Source of the DNA: Monosporascus cannonballus
Lineage: Eukaryota; Ascomycota; Sordariomycetes; Xylariales
DNA: 64,000 nucleotides
Direction of reading: 5' to 3'
NCBI GenBank assembly: GCA_004154925.1
Contig: QJNS01000196.1
Span: 62,001-126,000, forward strand
Shown here: positions 11,420 through 20,817 of the stretch, one piece after another
Position numbering within the stretch: position 1 is the first letter of the stretch
Layout of the letters: the number at the start of each line of letters is the position of its first letter
Translations under genes and position numbers: made by a program
The notes under the pieces: generated by a model
What the model saw: the letters and a program-made list of their open reading frames with translations, nothing else
Databases searched by the model: none
Told to the model about the DNA's origin: nothing

Positions 11420-13048
11420 CATAACTCAAGCAACCAACTTTCTATAAAGGAATTGGAGGTTGTCAAGTCTCGATTCCCCCACGAGGATCTCGTCTGGCTA
11501 GAGAAGACGCCGCGCCTCACGTTTAAGGAGGGCGTGGAACTCCTCAACTCCTCCGGCTGGACTGACGATGACGGCACACCAGCTTCCGAAAATGAGGATC
11601 TCGGAACTCGTGCCGAGATTCGCCTCGGGCAGCTGGTGAAAGAAAAGTACAAGACCGACTATTACATTCTTGATAAATTCCCTGCTTCCGCTCGACCTTT
11701 CTACACCCACCTTGATCCCAATGACGAGAATATCACCAATTCCTTCGACATCTTCCTCCGTGGACAAGAAATCACCACTGGTGGTCAAAGAATCAACGAC
11801 CCTCGGATATTGGCGCAAAGGATGAAGAAATCGAACGTAGATCCGGGCACGATGGCGGAGTATATGCAGGCATTTCAGTGGGGAGCGCCGCCGCATGCCG
11901 GCTGTGGTATCGGCCTCGAACGCATTATCTTCCTCCTCTTGAATATAGGTGACGTCCGAAACGCCACCTTGCTCCCCCGTGACCCGAAGTCGCTGCCAGA
12001 AAAGAATGCCAATAGAGATTACCAGCTCCCTTTCCCGGAAGCCGACACTATCCGCTACGCCTTTGAGGGCGACCATAGTCACGTGCATCTTCCGGACCTT
12101 GATAAGCTCATCGTGAACTATGGCGACGCCACAAACACATCCTGGCTCGACGAGCAGTACGAAGTATGGCGGGACACGAATACCGGCGCGGCAGTCGGTT
12201 ACGCTACGAGCAACGGATACGCTCTGATCATGGGGAACCCGCTCTGTGATCCCCGCCAGTATCCCCCGGTTATCGCCGCATTCCTGAAGTTCTTAGGCAA
12301 AGAAAAAGACCTGCGCCCCCTCTGGCTCCTCGTCTCAGCCGAGGTCGAAAACATCCTCGGCGGTAAGCTGGGATGGCGCACGCTCACATGCGTCGCCGAG
12401 GAGCGTGTGGATGTGAACCACGTCTCTAAGGAAGTGAGCCGGAAGGAGCGACGGGCCAGGAACGCCGATGTCAAGATCCACGAGACGGCGCTGGGCGAGC
12501 CCGTGCCCGAGGACGTGCGGGAGCGGTGCGACAAGCGCATTGAGGACTGGAAGGAAGGCCGCAAGGGCAAGAAGCAGGTGCACATCACCGAGGTGCGGCC
12601 CTGGATCTCGATGGAGCACCGCCGGTACCTCTGGGCCGAGGACAAGAACGGGGAGATCGCGGGGCTCGTCGTACTGCACCGGCTGTCGCCGGCGCACGGG
12701 TTCCAGATCAAGTTCGCGCTCGACTTCCCGGGCTCGCCGACGGGCAGCATCGAGGCGCTCATCTCGCGCGCCATCCAGAGCCTCACGTCGGCCGGCGTCA
12801 CCAGCGTCACCTTCGGCGCTGGCGCCATGGACGACCTCGCCATCGGCCACAACCTCAACGGCATCAAGGCCCGCCTGCTGAACCGCACCTACAAGGCGGT
12901 CGCGCAGCAGCTCAAGCTCGTAGCCAAGAGCGAGTTCCGCGAAAAGTTCGGCGCCGAGCAGGAGCCCGTCTACATCTGCTACCCCTTCATGGGCCTCGGC
13001 GTCTCGGGCGTCCGCACGCTCATCAAGTTCTTCGAAGACGAGATGTAA
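11420..13048 (+). CDS. erdS: 5'-truncated AspRS-DUF2156 fusion, ErdS family (sterol aspartyltransferase)
   Basis: The frame joins the C-terminal part of a class II aspartyl-tRNA synthetase (FPHEDLVWLEKTPRLTFKEG near 11480; motif 3 GCGIGLERI at about 11900-11927) to a DUF2156 aminoacyl-tRNA transferase domain (about 12040-13045). In fungi this fusion is ErdS, which charges tRNA-Asp and moves aspartate onto ergosterol. Here the anticodon-binding domain and class II motifs 1 and 2 are absent. Homology begins around KELEVVKSRFP (about 11451). The open frame runs upstream to 11348 but has no ATG before 11822. A frame from ATG 11822 would encode about 408 residues with motif 3 and the whole transferase domain. 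It is either a 5'-deleted pseudogene, a transferase-only gene, or the product of a genomic or assembly break. The family call is firm; activity is doubtful. Confidence 0.85.
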   Translation, partial: HNSSNQLSIKELEVVKSRFPHEDLVWLEKTPRLTFKEGVELLNSSGWTDDDGTPASENEDLGTRAEIRLGQLVKEKYKTDYYILDKFPASARPFYTHLDPNDENITNSFDIFLRGQEITTGGQRINDPRILAQRMKKSNVDPGTMAEYMQAFQWGAPPHAGCGIGLERIIFLLLNIGDVRNATLLPRDPKSLPEKNANRDYQLPFPEADTIRYAFEGDHSHVHLPDLDKLIVNYGDATNTSWLDEQYEVWRDTNTGAAVGYATSNGYALIMGNPLCDPRQYPPVIAAFLKFLGKEKDLRPLWLLVSAEVENILGGKLGWRTLTCVAEERVDVNHVSKEVSRKERRARNADVKIHETALGEPVPEDVRERCDKRIEDWKEGRKGKKQVHITEVRPWISMEHRRYLWAEDKNGEIAGLVVLHRLSPAHGFQIKFALDFPGSPTGSIEALISRAIQSLTSAGVTSVTFGAGAMDDLAIGHNLNGIKARLLNRTYKAVAQQLKLVAKSEFREKFGAEQEPVYICYPFMGLGVSGVRTLIKFFEDEM

Positions 13049-13780
13049 AGATGAAATCCTTTCGTCGTTGCGTTCTTCCTCTTTTTTTTTGTGCAGTTTT
13101 CTTTTCCCTCTTACCTTTGGCATAAAAAGCGAATGTGAGGTTTTGCGGGGTTCGATGGTTACTATTGAAAAAGCCCACGAATCAATGCATGACTTCGCAT
13201 ACGTGCATAGAAAGCTTGGAAGGTTTGGTCCCTCCATTAGACACCGGTTCCTGCGACACGGCACGGCGCCGTTTGGCAGTTTCCTTTGTGTCTATGCTGT
13301 TTGTTTCTTGCTGGGGAGAACTCGGGGTTCCGTTTCGCATGCAGATATACCCACGGTGGTAGTACGATTCTAGACGCGTGGATATGAGTAATGTCTATAG
13401 TATTGCATACAGAAGCAGAAGCACTACTGAAAATAGCCCTAGTCTACGAGTAATTATACCTTTCCATTGCTTTCCGTTACCTGAAACTTTGTTTTCTGCT
13501 GCCAGATCCTGAAAAACAGCCCAAAGATGCGTTCGAGGAATCCTCTTTCGCATGACACTATAACTGGTATCTGTAAGAAATATCGATCTTGCTTTTACAA
13601 GATGTTTGGCTTCGTCCTACAGCATTCTGGACCATCTTGAATCATCTTGCCGCAGTACTTATTAGACATTCGCCTATGAATGGATTCCGCGGACATTTGA
13701 TCGTGGACATTTGATCGTTGTTCGTGGCCTTGCAAGATCCGCCAAGCTCTCTCCTTTTCCGTCTTGGCACCCCTCGCAGC
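13049..13780. other. Convergent intergenic region
   Basis: This 732-bp space separates the 3' ends of the ErdS-like gene (plus) and the RNase H gene (minus), so it should hold both 3' UTRs. A T-rich run follows the ErdS stop by about 30 bp. No gene is seen. Confidence 0.5.
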
Positions 13781-15739
13781 TCAATCGCTGGTCAAGTCAA
13801 TGACCTCGATCCCTGTCTCCTCGTCGCGGAACACACGTGCGACCTCGTCGTCCTCCGCAGTGAGGTCAATCACCTCAATATTCCTGCCTCTTGCCTCATG
13901 CTGTGGCACGGCACCGCGTTTCTTGGCCACTCCGCCATCCTGGGAGACGTCGCTAGCGACCGGCTTGTTAGCTCCGGACTTGGAAGACTCTCCGTGTTTG
14001 CGTTTGTATCCGGTGACATTCTGGACGAGCTTCTTGATGGGCAAAAGCACTTCCTTGAGTCTCTCTACTGTTCCCCACTCCTTCTCCTTGGCCTCTTGCT
14101 CGTCTCGGTTGCCCTGCTCATCATCCTGCGTGGCCAATTCATCCTCCCACAGATCCTGCGGATGTGGGGCGCCGGGCTGGTGACTCTGGTTATTATTTGC
14201 ATCTTCCAACAATAGTCTGATGTCTTCTTTCTGGTCCTTGAATCGCATCACAACCTCTTCCGACGTGAATGGAGTCATGTGGACCTCGAATGCTCGTGTG
14301 GGATCCGGATCTCTGTGTCTCTTTAGCAGGTTGTTCTTCATCCAGCTGACAGCATTTCCAGCCAGCTTATCAGCTATCACGTTGCCTTCAACTTTTGCAT
14401 GGCCTTTTGTCCAGTGGAATTCAACTTTGACCCCCAGGCTTTCTAACCGAGTGAGAGGGTCAAGGAGTTGAGTGAAGGCTGCGTGATAGAGGCGTCGGGC
14501 AGTCCTTTCTCTAGCGGCTTGGCCACTGACATACTGGTCAATCCAACAAAGGGCAGTCTGTGAATCGGTGATGACAAAGACTCTGGGATACGCCACACAA
14601 TTTTCCGAAGACTCCTGGCGGAACTTCTCTGCTTCACACCTGGCGATATTCAAGGCAGCACCAACTGCCACCAGCTCTGCATCGATATTATTACTGTTGC
14701 CAAAAATAGCAAATGCAGCATGTACCCATTTCGTGGGTATATCTAGGCAGCGTTTGTATGCCACTGCTGCACCTGTGACATGGCCGCCACGTACGCGTGA
14801 TCCGCCAGATCCATCCGTGTAGAATACCAGTCGAGGCTCTTGCGCAGCACCAATATCTAAGATGTCTTTCGCAAATTGGACTGCTTGTTCATGAGATGTT
14901 ATGAAGATCTTCATGTTGTTATTGTTAGAGTTGACGGTGATGCCATTGCTGGATTTGTTGGACTTGTTGGACTTGCTGGACTTGCCGGACTTGCCGGACT
15001 CTGGTATCTCCTGTCCTGTGAGTTTGGCCAACCTTGCTGCAAGTCTCTTCCGAGTCCTCCTGCCCATTGGTCTCTTGTTAATGCGTCCATCCTTGACTTT
15101 CAGTGGAGCTGGAGTGCCAGCTTTCACCCCTTTGTCATTCTGCAATGAGGCTTCATTCTTCAATGGCGCCTCGGTCTGAAATGAAGTGCTATTTTCGTAA
15201 TTATCCGTAGCCGCACCCTCCTTCCGTGCGTCTTTCATGCTCCGGAGTAGTCTTTCCGAGAGTATCTCTGGAACAGCTACAGTTTCCGCTGTTAGTGAGC
15301 GTGGGTGGACATCCTGGCCTTTGAGTATAAGTCTGAGACTGCGCCGGGGTTGGTGTCTCATCGCAGCTGGCGCTGCCGGAGGCCGCAGTTTCGCTGCAGC
15401 GGGAGCCCCAGGGGGCCCAACTGTCCGTACCACATTATTAGTATGCGCCATGGAAAACTTGGCCCTCATGGCAGCGGGGGCAGTTGGCGGTTCAACTGAA
15501 GGGACGTTATCCTTGATAGGAACGCAGACTTTTGTATCAGTATCATTACCGGGGTGTAGCCTTTTATCAGCTAGGATGGATGTTGTGTTTGCCTTGCTCT
15601 TTTCTTTGGGCGCGAAGGCACCAAACATTAACCCTTGGCTGGTATGCTTCTTCTCCATTCTATAGGTTTTCGTCATCGGATCTCCGAAGCCAGCCTGAAT
15701 CTGGGTAGATTGCATCTCCAGGTTTAGGTTAGCCGGCAT
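13781..15739 (-). CDS. RNase H-domain protein with tandem C-terminal SUMO-interaction motifs
   Basis: An intronless frame of 652 residues. The N-terminal 290 residues are disordered and basic, with a repeated PP-x-APAAMR motif and a Ser-Lys-rich tract (SGKSGKSSKSNKSNKSS) encoded by a 9-nt DNA repeat at about 14955-15001. An RNase H fold follows with the acidic set in order: D309 (YTDGSGGS), E355 (DAELVAVG), D392 (VITDSQTA), H447 (WTKGHAKVEGN) and D457 (VIADKLAG). The catalytic residues are complete, so hydrolysis of RNA in RNA-DNA hybrids is plausible. The tail carries two VIDLT cores, residues 621-627 and 644-650, each followed by acidic residues, as in known SIMs. The domain resembles RNase H of fungal non-LTR retroelements, so the gene may be a domesticated copy, but no RT is attached. 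Confidence 0.8.
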   Translation of the reverse strand: MPANLNLEMQSTQIQAGFGDPMTKTYRMEKKHTSQGLMFGAFAPKEKSKANTTSILADKRLHPGNDTDTKVCVPIKDNVPSVEPPTAPAAMRAKFSMAHTNNVVRTVGPPGAPAAAKLRPPAAPAAMRHQPRRSLRLILKGQDVHPRSLTAETVAVPEILSERLLRSMKDARKEGAATDNYENSTSFQTEAPLKNEASLQNDKGVKAGTPAPLKVKDGRINKRPMGRRTRKRLAARLAKLTGQEIPESGKSGKSSKSNKSNKSSNGITVNSNNNNMKIFITSHEQAVQFAKDILDIGAAQEPRLVFYTDGSGGSRVRGGHVTGAAVAYKRCLDIPTKWVHAAFAIFGNSNNIDAELVAVGAALNIARCEAEKFRQESSENCVAYPRVFVITDSQTALCWIDQYVSGQAARERTARRLYHAAFTQLLDPLTRLESLGVKVEFHWTKGHAKVEGNVIADKLAGNAVSWMKNNLLKRHRDPDPTRAFEVHMTPFTSEEVVMRFKDQKEDIRLLLEDANNNQSHQPGAPHPQDLWEDELATQDDEQGNRDEQEAKEKEWGTVERLKEVLLPIKKLVQNVTGYKRKHGESSKSGANKPVASDVSQDGGVAKKRGAVPQHEARGRNIEVIDLTAEDDEVARVFRDEETGIEVIDLTSD

Positions 15740-17473
15740 ACGCTTCCATGATACTTGAAGGTTCGAAGTCTCTCAGACACGACAAACCCGATGGATGGAA
15801 CCTGATGGAAGAGCAGGCTTCTATGGGTGACTAGAAAGAAAAGCGAAATTAAGACGGAAGTTATTATTCACTTACTGCTTTGTCAAGGAGGCCTACTACA
15901 CCCTCCTCATCAAATATTGGCGAACCATCGTAGTGATCCATGCTCACGTTCGCGCTGTAAGATTGTTAATTTTTGGAGGGAACGCGACGGCCAGCCGATG
16001 AAGACTAACCGGGAAAACATCATGCAATCTTGCATGGGATCTTGGGGTATGGCACATGTATACGAATGACAAGTGCTGTAAACCTAGACAGACGTAAACA
16101 GAGGAGGAAATAATGATTTGATACTGAACATACCTTGGATTCGTAGATGGCTGAGTTGAGATGCAGGTGTTATCGTTTGACCTAAACCCAATAATAGATC
16201 CGGCAGAGGTGTGAAGATGAAACAGACAGGTCAGGTGTTAGTTGCTGTGAGGATACTACAGTGTGCCTACCACGGTGTTACGCGTGAATCCGAAGTGGAC
16301 GCGTAGGCGAGATTTGAACGATGGAAGGAACGAGAGAGTGGCCTTGATCCCTTATCGCAACTGCCACCACAGAGTTTGGATATTTGAGATAAGCCTCCAA
16401 ATCTTGGGCTTGCAGTCACTGGTTAAGATATATAGGTAGTTGAGCTGCCTGTATATCCAGTAGACGAAATATGGTGACTATATAACAGATATCAGGCTGA
16501 TAGTATGGCTCATTACAAAGAACGGATAGTTATGGCTTAGGATTATATCTATCCTAATAATAAATGAGATTTCGTTTGGAATATATCATAATAGCAACGG
16601 GATATACCGAGATGGTCAGAAGTGGCTCGACTATCATAGTAAGCTTGACTGACCAGACTACAAGCCTCGCTCGGGGCTCAGGATACCTCGAGCACACAAG
16701 GCATCTAATATAGGCTATCCTACTAATTGATGCCATATTACGACCCAGTTACTATACATTTAATATTAAACCCAAGGTATATTATTCTGCGGGGGTTCGG
16801 ATACCCCGTGCGGAACCTCGAGCTCGGGATAGAATATTCTTTATGAAGCTACGATCTCCTTTCGTTGTCAGTGAAGTGATTATGTAAGAGGTTCTTGACA
16901 AGCGCCTGTTAAGGTGGGATACCCCATTGAGTGACTAGAACCTCTACTTGTCAGCCTTACATCCCAGGATCAGCAGTGTCGTAGTAACATTCAAGGTTAG
17001 CTACCACTTCTCCGCTGGGCCTGGATCGTTTAACCGGTCTTGAATTTCAGTCCATATTAACCGAAGACAGAACCGTAAGGAGGCCTTGGTCGGGGACACT
17101 AGAACTAATTCATACCAAAGAGTTGGGTGCTAAGGCCTGAACTGAAGTCCACTGGATAGGTACCCTCCTGTTTGTCGTCAAGAGAGCACTCCAGGGAGGT
17201 GTATTGAGGGGAGTTATATACTGCCTAACCTCGACCCGCAAGTTAACTGCACAAGGATACGTCCATAAAGTGGCTGTAGACGAGTTACCAAAAGCATGAT
17301 ATCATTGAAATAGCTAGGTAGCTTATGATAACCAAGTATTGTGCGACCACAAAGAATCCACCCGAGGTATCGTGGTGCTTTGAGTATGGCCTATCTAGGG
17401 CCTAACCGATTCGTTCGAATGGCAGAGAATCCCCCTAAGCAGCCAGTGCAAAAAAAGGAAGAACCTCGACTCC
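15740..17473. other. Gene-free stretch, partly AT-rich, with one inverted repeat
   Basis: The first few hundred bases are upstream of the RNase H gene. From about 16.4 to 16.9 kb TA-rich words are frequent, possibly an old RIP-touched repeat, though no ends can be placed. AGAGGTTCT at 16887-16895 is mirrored by AGAACCTCT at 16937-16945. No gene is seen. Confidence 0.4.
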
Positions 17474-17663
17474 TTAAGTGGGCTTGTTATTCTCCCGGCA
17501 CTTCTTCATGCAATCTCCGAACCCGGGTTTCTTGTCCTCGAACTGCTCGTTGCACACCTTTAGGCACTCCAAGGTCACCTTTAGGGCCTTCTCTACGCCG
17601 GGTTCCGCCAGGACCCGTTCCTGCCGCGAAGCACGTAAAGGCGAGAAACGACGTTAGCTTCAT
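17474..17663 (-). pseudogene. Small secreted cysteine-rich peptide gene with a frameshift
   Basis: ATG at 17663 opens a short signal-peptide-like sequence (MKLTSFLAFTCFAAG). The cysteine-rich mature part (ECLKVCNEQFEDKK..., ending at TAA 17474-17476) lies in another frame of the same strand. The span of 190 nt is one base off a multiple of three, so a one-base change near 17620 probably broke the gene, or the assembly has an error there. The mature frame has no ATG of its own. Its four cysteines follow C-x3-C-x13-C-x3-C, the spacing of helical-hairpin (alpha-hairpinin-like) peptides, a group that includes plant defence peptides and some venom peptides. That link rests on spacing only. The intact form would act outside the cell. 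Confidence 0.5.
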
Positions 17664-18418
17664 GATTAGAAATGATAATGTGTTTGGAAGATTTCGACAG
17701 AATAGTTGTTGGTAACAGGGTATGGTAGTAATAGACCGAGGTTGGTGTCGATGCTTGAGTGGAGGGTCGGGAAAGATGACACGCAGGAGGTCGACCTCTG
17801 GAACTAACAGGATAGGTAGAAATGGGAAAGCAGGTGTTATAAGCCAATGGAGTACAAAGGATAGAGCGCACAAAGGGAATCGAGCATGAGGAGCGGGGCA
17901 TACCAACATCTCGAAGAAGAACAAAAACCCGGGACCAATATTCAGCAGCATCTGGATCGTGGCAATATCTTAGCACACAACCCCAGACTCCACATAGCAG
18001 TGTCATAGCCTAAGTAGCATCCATGAAGAATCATAATGAAGCTCAAGACTAAGAACAACCCATGCTCCCACATAATCAACGTTGCCACAGAATGAGAAAT
18101 ATACCAACCGAGAAGAAGTCTTAGACCCCATCGCTTGATAGTACTTGCGGATTCCTTCTTTCCGGTTTGCTTTTGCGGACACCGAGGATTGATCAAGTCT
18201 CTGCCCAGACCGATTGACCAAAGAGAATGAATGGCATGCCATAAGCAGCTGGTTATCGCCACAAATGCGTGAAAGTTCGGAAGCGGTTCTTACATCGAAT
18301 TGAGTATCAACGGTTACCAATGAGGCTTTTATTAAGCGATTATTGTACTCCTAGTCTGAGGGTCCCGAATTATGCGATTACTAAGATTGTCTCGTATGAT
18401 GAGTTTAGCACCTATTCC
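17664..18418. other. Gene-free stretch between two secreted-protein genes
   Basis: About 750 bp between the 3' end of the zincophore gene and the start of the small secreted peptide, both on the minus strand. It should hold the promoter of the peptide gene. No further coding signal is seen. Confidence 0.45.
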
Positions 18419-19476
18419 TTACACGCAGTGCTCCTCTCCATCTGCGTGGGTGTGGCATTCCTAATAAGTAGAGTTAGAAAGTAAGTCAAAGCACGCTTAA
18501 GAATAGCAACGACGTACCGTGCCGCCAGTCTGCGTCGTAGACGGGGCGGTCTCGGTAGTGGCAGTGGACTCGGGTGAAGACTCCTCATCCGAAGACTCCT
18601 CGGGGGCCCTTCCCGTGCAGCCCTCGCCCGGGAGGGCGATGTCGTAGGCGTACACATCGAGAGCGAAGTACTGCAGAGTGTGCGAGTTGCGGACCGCCAA
18701 CTCCGGGTCGCTGACGGCGAGCTCGAGACACTCCGCGTAGCTGTCGGCGTAGTGCTCGGCGACGCCTTCGCCGATGCTAGGGATGTGCAGCAGACGGTGA
18801 ATCAGGTCGGAGCCGAAGTAAAAGTTCAGCGCGCCCGTCGCCACCTGGTAGCCGAAGCCGCAGAGCCCCTCGATCGGCTGCCGCGTCGTGAAGGACAGCG
18901 GGCAGATCACGGTCTCCTGGGTCGCGTTCTCGCCGCGCCAGTGGCCTGCCCAGCCTGTATTCGGGTCGCTACGTTAGTTCGGTCGGGCCGTTAGGGGCGT
19001 GGCGTCTACGGCAGATCACCGCATGGCTAGGTACAGGGCAAATTCTTATACTCACCATCTTGGTGGCAGTTCCCGTCGATGTCGTCGCAGCGGAACCAGA
19101 TCCCGCTCTTGTCGCCGTTGACAACCTTGTCGTACCAGCCGATCACCTCGGCGGTCGGGGCCGAGCCGAAATATTTGGTGTAGAACTCAGAACTGTTGCC
19201 AAAGCGCAGGACGTGGTCCTTGGCGTGCTCGGCCAGCTTGATCGCGTCGGACAGGCCTCGCCTCAGGAGGGCCCGCTCGGTCGCGTTGCAGGAGCTGTGG
19301 ATAGGGACGTCCTTGGTAGCGCCGGCTGCCCAGTCATACGCATAGGGAGTCGGCGTCGCGGCGGCTTCGGTCACCGTATGCATGACGGTGACGACTTCCT
19401 GTCTGCTACGCAGCTTGGCCGCCTCGGTGAGGCCGAAGCCGAGGGCGAGAGAGCTCAGGAACACGTTGGTCCGCAT
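18419..19476 (-). CDS. HRxxH zincophore, Pra1/Zps1/AspF2 family
   Basis: Three exons, 19476-19056, 18954-18518 and 18460-18419, give exactly 900 nt and 299 residues. Introns are GTGAGT...CAG (101 nt) and GTACGT...TAG (57 nt). A signal peptide covers about 19 residues. The family's HRxxH motif is HRLLH at residues 193-197, followed by a conserved helix ([16 protein letters not shown]). Before the tail is an acidic Ser-Glu-rich linker. The last exon, 42 nt, encodes the Cys/His-rich zinc-binding end ([13 protein letters not shown]), which matches the C-terminus of Candida Pra1. Members are secreted, bind zinc and return it to the cell through a zinc transporter. In several fungi the two genes are divergent neighbours, but no transporter is visible here. 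AspF2 homologues are allergens. Zinc-starvation control is expected from family knowledge, not seen. Confidence 0.88.
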
Positions 19477-20817
19477 TTTGGATAGCTCGGTATAGACGAA
19501 TTAAGGAGATATACGCTTAAGGCTCCCTTGAGGTGATGCTGGTGCATTGATAGGACTTACATGCGGCTATGCATATCCCTCTTCTTATAGATCATGTCCT
19601 GCTCTACCCTGCTGGATGATTTTCGGCGCCATCCCGCGGCGCTTCTAGCGAACTCCGCTGTTGCATGGTCTCGGCGAAGACTTTTTCTCGGAATAGTCAT
19701 CCCGCATATGCGACTATTGGATCGAGGGATTCACATCTCAGGGCCTCAAGCGGCGAATTCGCCCTGTTCATGGTGATGCCAAGGGGCGCGAGAGACCCAA
19801 GATCTTGGGTTCCGGGCGGGATGCCAAGATATATTTCAATTCAGCAGGTAGTTGCGTGAGGAGAAACTTGACCGTCAAGGTTCCCATGTTATGCCTTGGC
19901 ATTGCAGGCTTTTTCAGCATCCTGAATTCGTCCAATGGCCAGTCGTTGCCCACGAGGAGGCTGGCGAGGGGCCGTGTCTTGGCGAGAACCCTGATGGCGG
20001 ATGATCCTTTTTCGACGATCCAGTCCACAGCTAACGTGAGTGAGAATGATACGATGTTCACAAGTAAAACTACCTGGTTACGAGGCATTAGCAGCGGTCA
20101 AACCGTAATACAAAGGCCTTTACTAGGTAGGTGGTGGTCGAAGTGGAGGACGTGAGATGACCTGTGGTTTATGGTGGTGGATTAAATTTAATATCGAGGA
20201 AGAACCCAAGAGAAGGCCATTGAACCTTCGGATATACTTCCACTTCCGGCGATGACATGCACAAAACCAGGCTCGGTAGTTCGCCGTCACGTCTAAATAA
20301 TCCGTAAAAGGATCACAAAGCACAGCCCGTTATCAGTCTCCTCCCCTTTCCGCTCATATATCCTCGAGGCTCAACGGGACGCTCCACCTCAATCACGATT
20401 CATTTGCCTCACTCCAAGGCTTCCTTAGCCATATGCCGTGTTACTGCAATAGCTATCATTCATTGATGTCTACTTAGGACCTACATATATAGAGTGATCG
20501 TATGCCAGCAACCACCTGGTCCCTCTTGGGTCTTATCCCTTCCTGAATCCTAGGAACGGACGCACACGACATCCTTTCCTTGACCGTATACAACACTAAC
20601 GAGTATCCATCATTCCCCTGTTGATTCCTCGAATGCAGTATGCCTTCATTGATCCGTGAAACGCCTTTACACCGTCTGATGTCGTGTTCGTCGTATCTGT
20701 GAATCCTAGAGCGTCTTTGGAGGGTGGGTATCGCGTCGTCCTCTCTTGGGACAAGCTTCAAGAAACTCGTCAAGCTCCTCAATTGCATCCTTGGTCCGCT
20801 TATGCGTCTTATAGTAG
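19477..20817. other. Gene-free stretch upstream of the zincophore gene
   Basis: Contains the zincophore promoter. The longest frames (106-116 codons) overlap on opposite strands around 19.8-20.1 kb and match nothing I know. I see no zinc transporter and no convincing zinc-response palindrome. Confidence 0.45.

Noticed and set aside
12335..13264. 309-codon minus-strand frame opposite the ErdS-like gene
   Set aside because: Antisense shadow of GC-rich coding sequence; composition and codon pattern follow the plus-strand gene.
16887..16945. 9-bp inverted repeat AGAGGTTCT / AGAACCTCT as transposon ends
   Set aside because: No target-site duplication and no internal structure; a 41-nt loop with this stem can occur by chance.
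19525..19545. CCTTGAGGT-like word upstream of the zincophore gene as a zinc-response element
   Set aside because: It does not fit the known zinc-factor palindrome well enough; too weak to call.
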